The position numbers were made by a program, and so were the translations under genes. Source: Deltaproteobacteria bacterium (GTDB lineage: Bacteria; Myxococcota_A; Polyangia; DRWM01; JAAZOP01). Taken from it: a stretch of DNA of 64,000 nucleotides. Where the stretch lies: NCBI GenBank assembly GCA_016218815.1, contig JACRCX010000037.1:1-64000 (forward strand), read 5' to 3'. Position 1 is the stretch's first letter. Every line of letters begins with the position of its first letter. Below the pieces are notes generated by a model. It was not told the DNA's origin. It did no database searches and worked only from the letters and a program-made list of their open reading frames with translations. This document shows positions 8,708 through 17,043 of this stretch, one piece after another.

Positions 8708-11032
8708 TCAGATGGGACAGGTGACGCCGCGGTCGAGACAGACGACGACGTCGGTGGTGCCGGGGTAGAGGCAGCAGGTCGCGCCGGTCGGGCAGTCGGA
8801 GCAGGGGCAGGTCGTGCAGCCGCGGCCGATCTGGAACTGCTCGCAGTTGCGATCGGTGCAGATCTCGTTGCGCGCGCAGGTGTTGTTGCAGCCGTCGCAG
8901 TGCAGCGGATTGGTGGCCATGGAGAAGAAGGGGACGCAGCTATCCCCGTTGGGGTCGCAGTTGTCCGTCCCCCCGGGGCAGCCGCCGATGCAGGTTCCGG
9001 CGGAGCAGACGTCGCCCCGGCCGCCGGAGCCGTTGCAGGCGTAGCCGCAGGTGCCGCAGTTGCTGTCGTTGCTCTGGAGGTCGACGCACTGGCCGCCGCA
9101 GTCCGTCAGGCCGGGGCGGCAGGCGCAGGCTCCGTCGAGGCAGTACTGCGAGCGGCTGCAGGTCGTTCCGCACCCGCCGCAGTTGCTGGGGTCGTCGAGC
9201 GTCGCGCGGCAGGTATGCGTCGTGAAGCCGCAGGGCGCCAGGCCGGGGGAGCAGCCGCAGACGCCGGAGGTGCAGACGCCGAAGGTCGGGTCGCACCGGT
9301 TGCCGCAGGCGCCGCAGTTGGCGACGTTGCTGGAGACGTCGACGCAGGCGCCACCGCAGGCGATCAATCCGGGCGCGCACTGGCAGACGCCGGAGACGCA
9401 GCTTGCGCCGGCGGGGCAGGCGTTGCCGCAACCGCCGCAGTTGGTCATGTCGGCGGAGAGGTCCGCGCAGGTCGAGCTGCAATTGACCAGGCCGGGCGGA
9501 CAGGCGCAGACGCCGGAGGTGCAGCTCCCGCCGGTCGGGCAGGCGGTGCCGCACGTGCCGCAGTGGGCGAGATCGGCGGAGAGGTCCGCGCAGGCGGAGC
9601 CGCAGTTGACCTCTCCCACGGGACAGGTGCAGGCGCCGCTGATGCACGAGGCGCCGGTCGGGCAGGCGTTGCCGCAGACGCCGCAGTTGGCGAGGTCGGT
9701 CGACGTGTCGACGCAGGTGCCCCCGCAGACGATGGGCGAGGCTGGCGGGCAGGCCGAGCAGGTCCCGGAGACGCAGGATTGGCCCGTGGCGCACTCGTGT
9801 CCGCAGGAGCCGCAGTTGAGCGGGTCGGCCGACAGATCGGCGCAGGCGCCGCCGGCGCAGGCGACCTCGCCGGGCGGGCAGATGCACATGCCGGCGGAGC
9901 ACTCGCTGCCTGCGGGACAGACGTGGCTGCAGGTACCGCAGTTCGCCGGATCGGTCCGGCGGTCGACGCACGCGCCGCCGCAGACGTCCTGGCCGGTGGC
10001 GCAGGCGCACGACCCGGAGATGCAGGTGGCGCCGGTGGCGCAGGCGTTGCCGCAGGCGCCGCAGTGGGCGACGTCGCCCGAGAGGTCGGCGCACACGTCC
10101 GTGCAGGCGACCTCACCCGGTGGGCACTCGCACAGGCCGCCCGTGCAGTCCGCGCCGGCGGGGCAGGCGTTGCCGCAGCTTCCGCAGTTCGTGGCGTCCG
10201 CGGCCAGGTCGGCGCAGATGCCGGCGCAATTCTCGGTCCCGAGCGGGCAGTCGCTGCAGCCGCCGGAGACGCACGAGGCGCCGACGAGGCAGGCGTTGCC
10301 GCACACGCCGCAGTGGAGCGGGTCGGCGGAGAGGTCGGCGCACGTGTCGCCGCAATTGACGAGGCCGGGGGCGCAGACGCAAAGGCCCGACTCGCAGGTG
10401 GCCGAAGGCGGACAGGCGTTGCCGCAGCCGCCGCAGTTCGCCAGGTCTCTGGAGACGTCGACGCACGCGCCGTCGCAACCGATCAGGCCCGCCGGACACT
10501 CGCAGCCGCCGGAGACGCACTCCGCGCCGCTGGGACAGGCGTCGCCGCAGGCGCCGCAGTTCGCCGCGTCGGTGGACAGGTCGGCACAGGCGGTGCCGCA
10601 GTTGACCTGGCCGGCCGGACACTCGCACAGGCCGCCGACGCACGAGGCGCCGAGCGGACACGCGAGGTCGCACGCGCCGCAATGCGCGGCGTCTGCGGTG
10701 ATGTCGGTGCAGATGCCGTCGCAGGCCAGCTCGAAGTCCGGGCAGGCCTCGCACGCGCCCGCCAGGCAGGCTTCCGACGGCCCGCAGGCGTTGTCGCACG
10801 CGCCGCAGTGCCCGGGGTCGCTCTGGAGGTCGAAGCACTCGCCGCCGCACTGCTCCCACCCGGGGTCGGGACACGCGGCCTCCGATCCGTCGCCTCCGCC
10901 GTCCCCGTCCCCATCCCCGGTGACGTCGCCGTCACCCCCGTCTCCCGGGGCGCTCGACGCGTCCCCGCAACCGGTGCCCGACAAGGCCAGGGCCAGGGCC
11001 AGAGCCGTTGCGATGCGACAACCAGACGCCAT
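8708..11032 (-). CDS. Cys-rich lipoprotein with 16 NCGxCGxxC repeats
   Basis: Predicted lipoprotein of 774 residues. ATG 11032 is chosen because GGGAGG lies six bases upstream and an ideal lipoprotein signal follows (lipobox SGTGC, Cys22). After an Asp/Gly linker come 16 repeats of ~43 residues with the core [NH]CGxCxxxC, preceded by CxxxCxDxxxD and followed by CxxGxCxC, resembling Stig1-like disulfide repeats common in Myxococcota. The last ~45 residues form a separate Cys-rich module (GRGCTTCPCSDC ... TCCLYPG ... CLDRG). The lipoprotein at 14901-15995 ends in the same module. All Cys spacing suggests disulfide-bonded extracellular rods. No catalytic motif was seen; an adhesion or surface-structure role is inferred. 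Confidence 0.85.
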   Translation of the reverse strand: MASGCRIATALALALALSGTGCGDASSAPGDGGDGDVTGDGDGDGGGDGSEAACPDPGWEQCGGECFDLQSDPGHCGACDNACGPSEACLAGACEACPDFELACDGICTDITADAAHCGACDLACPLGASCVGGLCECPAGQVNCGTACADLSTDAANCGACGDACPSGAECVSGGCECPAGLIGCDGACVDVSRDLANCGGCGNACPPSATCESGLCVCAPGLVNCGDTCADLSADPLHCGVCGNACLVGASCVSGGCSDCPLGTENCAGICADLAADATNCGSCGNACPAGADCTGGLCECPPGEVACTDVCADLSGDVAHCGACGNACATGATCISGSCACATGQDVCGGACVDRRTDPANCGTCSHVCPAGSECSAGMCICPPGEVACAGGACADLSADPLNCGSCGHECATGQSCVSGTCSACPPASPIVCGGTCVDTSTDLANCGVCGNACPTGASCISGACTCPVGEVNCGSACADLSADLAHCGTCGTACPTGGSCTSGVCACPPGLVNCSSTCADLSADMTNCGGCGNACPAGASCVSGVCQCAPGLIACGGACVDVSSNVANCGACGNRCDPTFGVCTSGVCGCSPGLAPCGFTTHTCRATLDDPSNCGGCGTTCSRSQYCLDGACACRPGLTDCGGQCVDLQSNDSNCGTCGYACNGSGGRGDVCSAGTCIGGCPGGTDNCDPNGDSCVPFFSMATNPLHCDGCNNTCARNEICTDRNCEQFQIGRGCTTCPCSDCPTGATCCLYPGTTDVVVCLDRGVTCPI

Positions 11033-11163
11033 GAACATCCTCCCGTCCGCGTCGGCCGCCGGGCGACTGTCGCCCGCACGCGGCAACGCGGCGCTCATGG
11101 AGGAGTTGCCCGCGACGGGAAACTTCTGAGCGCGATTCGTGGCAACGACCCGCCAACCGGCGG

Positions 11164-11241
11164 GAACCGAACCGCGCCCTTCAGGGCGCGGCTGGGGCAG
11201 CCGCGGTCAGCCGCGGGCTGAAGCCCGCGGTTCGGATACGG
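11164..11241. repeat. REP-like double palindrome, copy 2
   Basis: Same element as at 8592-8652. Palindromes lie at 11172-11191 and 11211-11230, with an extra CCGCGGTCAG partial duplication in the linker. The flanks GAACCG and TTCGGATACGGGAGTC also match copy 1, showing that a defined unit was copied. It sits upstream of the Cys-rich lipoprotein gene and downstream of the small lipoprotein gene on the same strand. Confidence 0.8.
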
Positions 11242-11275
11242 GAGTCCGGCTACAACAGCGGGTGGTTGTTGATTG

Positions 11276-11716
11276 TCAGGGATCGAGGCAGAAACCCCCC
11301 GCGCACTCCTGGCCGGACTCGCACTCGCGATCGCACGACCCGCAGTGGTCGGGGTCGGCCGACAGCTCGTAGCAGCGATCGATCTCGCCCTCCTCGCAGC
11401 AGACGAGGCCGAGCGGGCAGGGCAGATCGCCGTCTTCGGCGGGCTCGCCGCAGATGACGGCCTCACCGTCCTCCCCGCCGCCGTCGTCCTCGTCGTCGGC
11501 TTCGGACTCCTCCGCGGCGTCCTCCGCGGGCGATTCGTCCGTGACATCCGGGAGCGATTCCTCGGCCGTGTCGGTCGAGTCGTCGGGCGTCCAGTCGGGG
11601 ATGAGCTGGTAGTGTTCGACGTTGCACGCGGCCAGGAGCAAGGCCGGGACCGCGAGCCGAACGAGCGCGGGCGCGCCGCGCCGTGATCTCCGCTTCGTTG
11701 GCCGGCACCGGATCAT
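11276..11716 (-). CDS. Small lipoprotein with one NCGxCxxxC-type repeat
   Basis: Predicted lipoprotein of 146 residues. ATG 11716 overlaps the stop of the FecR/TPR gene as ATGA, so the two are translationally coupled and it is the last gene of the sigma-factor operon. The N-terminus is strongly basic, then a hydrophobic core and lipobox LLAAC (Cys31). A very acidic Asp/Glu linker (residues ~40-95) follows, then one Cys-rich repeat with HCGSCDREC and CAGGFC. This is a single unit of the repeat found 16 times in the neighbouring gene. Function is unknown. Membership in the operon suggests it is a surface partner or target of the FecR/sigma pathway. Confidence 0.8.
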   Translation of the reverse strand: MIRCRPTKRRSRRGAPALVRLAVPALLLAACNVEHYQLIPDWTPDDSTDTAEESLPDVTDESPAEDAAEESEADDEDDGGGEDGEAVICGEPAEDGDLPCPLGLVCCEEGEIDRCYELSADPDHCGSCDRECESGQECAGGFCLDP

Positions 11717-13041
11717 GGTCTCTTGCGCAGCTCCTCGCCGCCGTCGGACGTCGCGCGCCGCGCCTCGGCAGCGTACGCGCCGGCCGGGTACTCGGTCAGG
11801 TAGGAAGCATAGCACGTCGCGGCATCGGCGAACCGGCCGGCGGCGGCGTCGATGCGGCAGACGCGGACGCGCGCCTCCCCGCGTAGCGAGCCCGCCGGCT
11901 GCGCGGCCAGATAGCGCAGGAACGCGCGCCGCGCCTCCGCCGGGCGGCCGGTGCGACGGTAGGTCTCGGCGACGTCGAACAACGCCAGGCCGCCGATCAC
12001 GGAGTGTGGAGCCGTCTCCGCGATGCGCTCGAGCAGGTCCAGCGCATCAGCCGCGCGGCCTTCGACCAGCGCACGCTCGGCGGCGCGGTACAACGACTCG
12101 ACGTCCTCGACCGGCAGGGCGCCGTCGGCCGTCGGGCCGGCGTCGGTTGCGGTGGCGCCCTGCGGCCGGACGGCCGCGACCGGCGCCGGCTCGACCGGGA
12201 CGGCGGGCGCGGGCCCCGCCGGGACCGGGGGCGCATACGGGGGCGGCCCTTCGACTCGCTGCGCTCGCTCAGGGGGAGCGAACGGCCCTTCGACTCGCTG
12301 CGCTCGCTCAGGGCGAGCGGCCGGCACCTCGAGCGTCCGGATGGCCAGGTCGAGTGCGTCGGCCGGGGCGGCCTCGAGCCCGGCGTAGGGAGGGGCGAAG
12401 CGGCTTCCCGCCGGGACCAGGATCGCCGCTGCGTCCGGTCGCGTGACCTCGACCACGCCCTCGACGACGACGACCGAGGAGCCCGGGGCGGAGGGAGCAG
12501 CGGCGAGACCCCGCGGTGGCGCCGTCACCTCGAACGCAGTGCCGTGGACGCAGGCGCGAAGGTCCGGGGCCTGGACGCAGACGGCCGGGCCGGGAAGGGG
12601 CGAGCCGTCGGCGGCGTGCCGGACGCGCACCCACACCCGACCTGTCTCGAGGCGCACGACGGTGCCGCCGTGGATCGAGGCGTCCGCGGCCGCGTCGGCG
12701 AGCACGCGGGTCCGTCCGTCGTCGAGGAGGACCCGCGGGCCGGCCTGCGGCGGGACGGGGGAGGTGGAACGGGCGGTCCGATCGGAGGGGGAACCGCCGG
12801 ACGGAATGTCGGAGCCCAGCCCGGGAACGACGAACACGGCGGCGAGGGCCGCGGCCAGCGCCAGGAGGGTCGCGGCGGCCGCCGCGACGCGACGGTGACG
12901 GCGGCGCGCCGTGCGCAGCCGCTCGACCCGGCCCCAGTCGAGGGTCCGGGCAGTCGCCTCCTCGTGCAGCACGTCGTGCAGGGCGAGCGCCATGCGATCC
13001 AGCTCATCCTGCGGCTGCTGGCGATCAGGGTGCGTCGTCAT
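11713..13041 (-). CDS. FecR-domain membrane protein with TPR C-terminus (putative anti-sigma factor)
   Basis: About 442 residues. The start ATG 13041 overlaps the end of the sigma factor gene by 17 bases, indicating coupling. A cytoplasmic N-terminal helix region (residues ~1-50) is followed by one membrane segment (~60-80). Next comes a FecR-type periplasmic domain (~105-230: VVRLETGRVWVRV, CVHGTAFEVT, VVVVEGVVEV), a Pro-rich linker with a 13-residue duplication, and TPR-like helices to the end (YRAAERALVEGRAADALDLL, AEARRAFLRYLAAQP). The duplication is a translated dispersed DNA repeat. FecR-like proteins paired with ECF sigma factors usually act as anti-sigma factors; that role is inferred here from position and topology. 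Confidence 0.8.
   Translation of the reverse strand: MTTHPDRQQPQDELDRMALALHDVLHEEATARTLDWGRVERLRTARRRHRRVAAAAATLLALAAALAAVFVVPGLGSDIPSGGSPSDRTARSTSPVPPQAGPRVLLDDGRTRVLADAAADASIHGGTVVRLETGRVWVRVRHAADGSPLPGPAVCVQAPDLRACVHGTAFEVTAPPRGLAAAPSAPGSSVVVVEGVVEVTRPDAAAILVPAGSRFAPPYAGLEAAPADALDLAIRTLEVPAARPERAQRVEGPFAPPERAQRVEGPPPYAPPVPAGPAPAVPVEPAPVAAVRPQGATATDAGPTADGALPVEDVESLYRAAERALVEGRAADALDLLERIAETAPHSVIGGLALFDVAETYRRTGRPAEARRAFLRYLAAQPAGSLRGEARVRVCRIDAAAGRFADAATCYASYLTEYPAGAYAAEARRATSDGGEELRKRP
12247..12322. repeat. Tandem CCCTTCGACTCGCTGCGCTC repeat inside a coding region
   Basis: Two direct copies of a dispersed element (start at 12247 and 12286, period 39 bases) reading CCCTTCGACTCGCTGCGCTC then GCTCAGGG. 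Relatives lie at 37440-37461, 40987-41014 and, inverted, 41239-41260. The 39-base period preserves the frame of the FecR/TPR protein, giving a 13-residue peptide repeat in its linker. Confidence 0.8.
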
Positions 13042-13681
13042 GGCAACGCCTTTCCGCACGACGGGCGCTCTCGGCGTCGATCGCCGCGAGGAGCAGCGAG
13101 CGTGCCTTGCAGACCCGGGTATGGACCGCGGCGGGCGAGGTTCCGGTCAGCCGTGCGACTTCCTCGCCCGGCAGGCCCTCGACCACGCGCAGCACGAACG
13201 CCTCGCGAACCTTGGGACTGAGGGCATCGAGCGCGGCGAGGAGTCTCGCGGCCTGCTCGCGGCCCGAGAGGGCAGATTCGGGATCGAGAGTGCGCGGACC
13301 GTTCTCGAGGGCGGCGCCGGCGAGCACGGCCGTGGCCGTCCGCCCGCGGCGGATCCTGCGCCAATGGTGACGGGCGACGTGTACGGCGATGCCGCGCATC
13401 CACACGCCCAGATCCCGGGTCGGATCGTACCGCCGCCAGCTTGCCAGGGCCTGCGCAACCGTCTCGTGCACGACGTCCTCGACGACGTGCGGGTCGCCGA
13501 CGAGCGCGCGGACGCAGGCGTACAGCGACGGCAGGTGGGGCACCATCGCACGCCCCGCCTCGCCGGGCGGAGACTCCGGACCCGGAAGATCCTCCGGGAC
13601 CGGGGAATCCCGCTGCGGCGCCGGAGCTTGCCCCGGTGCCGGAAACGGATTCGTGACGACCAGTCGCAGCCGCTCGGCCAT
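13025..13681 (-). CDS. ECF-type RNA polymerase sigma factor
   Basis: About 218 residues. Region 2 is at residues ~55-115 (VVEDVVHETVAQAL, PTRDLGVWMRGIAVHVARHHWRR). Region 4 is at ~150-200 (LSPKVREAFVLRVVEGLPGEEVARL, TSPAAVHTRVCKARSLL), the helix-turn-helix that would read the -35 element. ATG 13681 gives a normal-length protein with a short Pro-rich N-terminal extension. The gene lies 58 bases after an envelope protein and overlaps the FecR/TPR gene, a usual sigma/anti-sigma order. Its regulon cannot be read from the sequence. Confidence 0.88.
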   Translation of the reverse strand: MAERLRLVVTNPFPAPGQAPAPQRDSPVPEDLPGPESPPGEAGRAMVPHLPSLYACVRALVGDPHVVEDVVHETVAQALASWRRYDPTRDLGVWMRGIAVHVARHHWRRIRRGRTATAVLAGAALENGPRTLDPESALSGREQAARLLAALDALSPKVREAFVLRVVEGLPGEEVARLTGTSPAAVHTRVCKARSLLLAAIDAESARRAERRCHDDAP

Positions 13682-13739
13682 CGGCCTCACCCGCTCCCCC
13701 GCCGATGGTAGTTGCCCGATGACGCCATTTCCTTTGCCG

Positions 13740-14777
13740 TCAACCCCCGGCGAAGCGGAAGGCCGCCCAGAGACCCGCACGCCACCGCCATTGATCGAGC
13801 GCGAAGATGGGCTCGGCGCCGTAGTCGATCTCGACTCGCGTCCGGTACAGATCCACGGCGAAATCCGCGCCGATGCGAATGCCGTCGCTCGGCTGCCACG
13901 AGGGCTCGACAAGCAACGTGCCGCCGGTCCTCCATTGCCTGGGCGCCGTCCCGCCCTCCGTCCACCAGCCCTGGAAGGCCCATCCCAGACCGAAGCGGAC
14001 GTTCCAGGGACCGGGACCGAGGACGGCGCCGGCCACGAGGCGGGGCGTGGCAGTCTCCAGGAGCAGGGTCTGCGCCCGTTCCCGCCCGGTGACCGTCCAG
14101 TCGAAGTCGAGGGCCAGCCAGATCCCGGCGGGGAACGCGACGTCGAGGCGGACGCCGAGCACGCCCGCGGTGCCGAGCCGCGTCGCACCGACCTCCAGAT
14201 TGCCGGTGGCGGCGAGGAGCAAGGCAGCGGACCAGACCGGCTCGCCGGCGCCTTCCGTCGCGGGCGATGCGACGTCGGGCGGCGGCGGGGGCGGCGCCGG
14301 CTCCTCGGGCGGGGCAGCGGGCGGCGCCGGCTCGGGGGGCGGGGACACGACGATCACCGGCTCCGCCGGGATGAGCGGTTCCTCCCCCTCGAGCAGAAGC
14401 TCGAGGACGGCCGCGACGGCGACAGCGACGGAACGGGCGCGGTCCTCGAGGCTCGCGGCGTCGTCGACAACGACGACGGGCTTCCAAGTGGTGCCGTCGG
14501 CGGCCCGGACGAAGGCGGCGGGAGGGCCGGGGGCGAGGAACTCCACGCGGACCGTCCACGTGGCCCATGTGGCCGGCTGGCAACCCTGGACTGCCAGGCC
14601 GCGAGCGCGCAACCCGTCGACGAGCAACGCCTGGCCCGCGGGATCGTCGGCGATGACGCAGGTGGTCCCGCCGGCCGGTCCGGGCGGGTCCTCCGGCGTC
14701 GGGCGGCCGGTTTCCGGCGCGGCGAAGAGGAACACGGCGGCGGCGAGCGCGGTCCCCGACGACATGACCCCCAGCAT
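13740..14777 (-). CDS. Exported Pro-rich, beta-strand-rich envelope protein
   Basis: About 345 residues from ATG 14777 (GAGG seven bases upstream); ATG 14765 is an alternative. It has a hydrophobic export signal, an N-terminal soluble domain (residues ~25-125), a Pro-rich linker (~130-165), and a C-terminal half rich in alternating strands (LGVRLDVAFPAGIWLALDFD, WNVRFGLGWAF, IRIGADFAVDLYRT) ending in FRFAGG, as in an outer-membrane barrel. It is the first gene of the operon with the sigma factor and FecR/TPR protein. An outer-membrane or periplasmic sensing part of that system is a reasonable guess. No named family was recognised. Confidence 0.7.
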   Translation of the reverse strand: MLGVMSSGTALAAAVFLFAAPETGRPTPEDPPGPAGGTTCVIADDPAGQALLVDGLRARGLAVQGCQPATWATWTVRVEFLAPGPPAAFVRAADGTTWKPVVVVDDAASLEDRARSVAVAVAAVLELLLEGEEPLIPAEPVIVVSPPPEPAPPAAPPEEPAPPPPPPDVASPATEGAGEPVWSAALLLAATGNLEVGATRLGTAGVLGVRLDVAFPAGIWLALDFDWTVTGRERAQTLLLETATPRLVAGAVLGPGPWNVRFGLGWAFQGWWTEGGTAPRQWRTGGTLLVEPSWQPSDGIRIGADFAVDLYRTRVEIDYGAEPIFALDQWRWRAGLWAAFRFAGG

Positions 14778-14900
14778 AGCGCGCCCTCGGCGCAGCGGCA
14801 GGCGGTATGCGACCTGCCGGGGGCCGGACCGGGGGGGCCGAGGCGGCGACTCAGAAACCGCGTCGGTCGGGCAATACCCCTCGGAAGGCGAGGAGGACCC

Positions 14901-15995
14901 ATGACGAACAGACCGATTCGACTCCTGGCGGCCCTTGTTCCGCTGATCGTCGCCGCGTGCGGCGGAAGCGGCCTGGACAGCGGCTACCTCGACGGCGGCG
15001 ACGGCGGCGATGACGGCGACACGGCCGCCGACGCCGGGGCGGACGGTGGCGACGTCCCGAGCGGGCGCGACGAGGGGGGTGGTTCCGACGTGCCCGCCGA
15101 CGCGATCGTGCCGGCGGACGGGGCTTGTCCCGGCGGGATGGTCAACTGCGACGGTCTGTACTGCGCGGACCTGTCGAGCGATCCGCTCAACTGCGGCGCT
15201 TGCGGCGACGCGTGCGGCCTGGGCACCTGCATCAGCGGGGCTTGCGTCTGCGAGCCGGGCACGGTCGAGTGCGGGGGGTTGTGCGTCGACCTGTCCGTCG
15301 ATCCGGCCAACTGCGGCGAATGCCGCAACGACTGCGGGGCGGGTTCGTGCGTGAGCGGCGTCTGCGTCTGCGCGGCCGGCCAGGTCGACTGCGGCGGGGG
15401 GCTGTGCGCCGATCTGTCGAGTGATCCACGCCACTGCGGAGATTGCGCAAACGAGTGCGCCCCGGGCGAGGCCTGCGTGAGCGGGCGCTGCGCGTGCGGG
15501 GGTGGCGGGATCGATTGCGGCGGCGCGTGCGTCGATCCGGCCACGGATCCGGTCAACTGCGGCGGGTGCGGCAACCGCTGCGCGCACGCCCAGTGGTGCG
15601 ACGGAGGCTGCGTCTGCCGGCCCGGTCTGACCGACTGTGGTGGGGGGTCGTGCGTCGACCTGTCGAGCGATCCGGCCAACTGCGGCGACTGCGGCAACGC
15701 GTGCGGAGGCGGCGACGTCTGCTCGGGCGCGTCCTGCACGCCTTCGTGCGGTCCGGGGCTGGACCGTTGCGGCGACGCGTGCGTGGACCGGGCCGTCGAC
15801 CCGCTCAACTGCGGCGACTGCGGCAACGTTTGCGCGACGGACCAGACGTGCGTCGACGGCGCGTGCGAGGACTACCGCGCCGCGGTCGGCTGCACGTCGT
15901 GCCCCTGCGACGCCTGCGGCCGCTGGGACTGCTGCGTGCACCCGGTGACCGGCGACCTGCTGTGTGTGGGCGGCGGCGAGGGATGTCCGTGGTAG
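14901..15995 (+). CDS. Cys-rich lipoprotein with six NCGxCGxxC repeats
   Basis: Predicted lipoprotein of 364 residues. ATG 14901 follows AGGAGGA at 14891-14897. The lipobox is IVAAC (Cys20), followed by an Asp/Gly-rich linker, then six repeats with cores such as NCGACGDAC, NCGECRNDC, HCGDCANEC and NCGDCGNVC. The last ~45 residues (GCTSCPCDACG, DCCVHPVTGD, CVGGGEGCPW) match the C-terminal module of the 16-repeat lipoprotein at 8708-11032, so the two are paralogues that differ mainly in repeat number. It ends 22 bases before a convergent gene. A surface-exposed disulfide-rich rod is inferred; no enzymatic motif was seen. Confidence 0.85.
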   Translation: MTNRPIRLLAALVPLIVAACGGSGLDSGYLDGGDGGDDGDTAADAGADGGDVPSGRDEGGGSDVPADAIVPADGACPGGMVNCDGLYCADLSSDPLNCGACGDACGLGTCISGACVCEPGTVECGGLCVDLSVDPANCGECRNDCGAGSCVSGVCVCAAGQVDCGGGLCADLSSDPRHCGDCANECAPGEACVSGRCACGGGGIDCGGACVDPATDPVNCGGCGNRCAHAQWCDGGCVCRPGLTDCGGGSCVDLSSDPANCGDCGNACGGGDVCSGASCTPSCGPGLDRCGDACVDRAVDPLNCGDCGNVCATDQTCVDGACEDYRAAVGCTSCPCDACGRWDCCVHPVTGDLLCVGGGEGCPW

Positions 15996-16017
15996 ATCGG
16001 GAGGGACGCGGGCCGGG

Positions 16018-17010
16018 TCAGTGCTTGCGGGCGGGGATGAGCTTGAGGGCGAGGAAGCCGGTGACGAAGGCGACGATGGCGCCGACGAGACCGGCGAGGG
16101 CGCAGCCGAGGACGCCCATCAGGAGGTTGTCCGGGTTGACGACGGACAGGAAGTAGGCGGTCGCGGCCAGCAGGCCGCCGACGAGCATCGCCGGACGGGC
16201 CTTCTCCTTGCGCGAGCGATCCTCGAACGCCTCGACGACGGAGGCGAGCAGGAGGAGACCGACCGAGACGAGGTAGAGGACGAGTCGCGGGATGGGGGCC
16301 TCGGTCAGCCGCACGTGAACGGGCCCATGGAGCGTCACCTTCTCGAGGTCCTCCGGCTTCGACGGGGCGTCCGCGGGCTCGCGGACCAGGCTCCCCAGGC
16401 GCAGCTTGTCGCGCTTGGGATCGAGCGCGAGGTGGAGGTGGTGGTAGGAGTGGTCCAGGGTGCGGATCTGCTCGCCGCCCGCGCAGGCGAAGCGGCGGCG
16501 CACGCGCTCGGTGCCGAAGTTGCCGCGGACGTCGGATTGTCCGACGCGCATCGTGAAGGGGAAGGTCATCGCCTTCTTCTTCCCGGCCTCCGGCACGCCG
16601 GACACGCTCAGCTCGAGCAGGTAGTCGCGCGTCTCGCCGGGCGAGGTGGGCGCGAGCGCCAGCGCGTCCTCGGTCGTCGTGAGGTCGCCCTCGGCCACGA
16701 CGTCACCGCCCTCGGTCCAGCGCCAGACGGCGAATCCGGCCCAGGCCAGCGCGGTGGCGATGAGGACCAGAGCCGCGGCGCGCGCCCAGCCGGGATACTG
16801 GCCCTGCCGGAACAGGCGCAAGAGCACCGGCTCGCCCATCGTATAGAGGAGGGCGCCGGCGACGGGTAGTGCGGCCCAGACGGCGGGCATCGCGTTGAAC
16901 AGGTGCAACGCGACGGCGACGACGACGATGCCGACGGGGATCCAGGTGCCCGGTCCGCCCAGGCCGCCCATCTTCCCCGTATCGAGAACCTTCGGACGGA
17001 GCTTCATCAT
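16018..17010 (-). CDS. Integral membrane protein with large soluble loop, unknown function
   Basis: About 330 residues. Three hydrophobic segments lie near the N-terminus (residues ~23-40, 42-58, 76-96). A ~130-residue soluble region follows, containing LDHSYHHLHLALDPKRDKLRLG, and three more hydrophobic segments sit near the C-terminus (~230-250, 268-287, 292-318). No conserved family motif was recognised. The start ATGATGAAG (17010/17007) is ambiguous by one codon. It is convergent with the Cys-rich lipoprotein 22 bases away and unrelated in type to its neighbours. Confidence 0.75.
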   Translation of the reverse strand: MMKLRPKVLDTGKMGGLGGPGTWIPVGIVVVAVALHLFNAMPAVWAALPVAGALLYTMGEPVLLRLFRQGQYPGWARAAALVLIATALAWAGFAVWRWTEGGDVVAEGDLTTTEDALALAPTSPGETRDYLLELSVSGVPEAGKKKAMTFPFTMRVGQSDVRGNFGTERVRRRFACAGGEQIRTLDHSYHHLHLALDPKRDKLRLGSLVREPADAPSKPEDLEKVTLHGPVHVRLTEAPIPRLVLYLVSVGLLLLASVVEAFEDRSRKEKARPAMLVGGLLAATAYFLSVVNPDNLLMGVLGCALAGLVGAIVAFVTGFLALKLIPARKH

Positions 17011-17043
17011 GGCGCCCGTCCTTCTAGCACAGATCCGGGGCCT

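Noticed and set aside
8681..11221. Two very long plus-strand open frames antisense to the 16-repeat lipoprotein gene
   Set aside because: Repetitive Cys-codon DNA with high GC leaves all frames open. The translations are Ala/Gly- or Gln/Pro-rich with no start signal, and the minus strand has a perfect signal peptide and Cys periodicity.
13740..15941. Long minus-strand frame covering both the envelope protein and the antisense of the six-repeat lipoprotein
   Set aside because: Only the part from 14777 has an export signal and plausible protein composition. The rest is antisense to a clear lipoprotein gene with a strong ribosome site.
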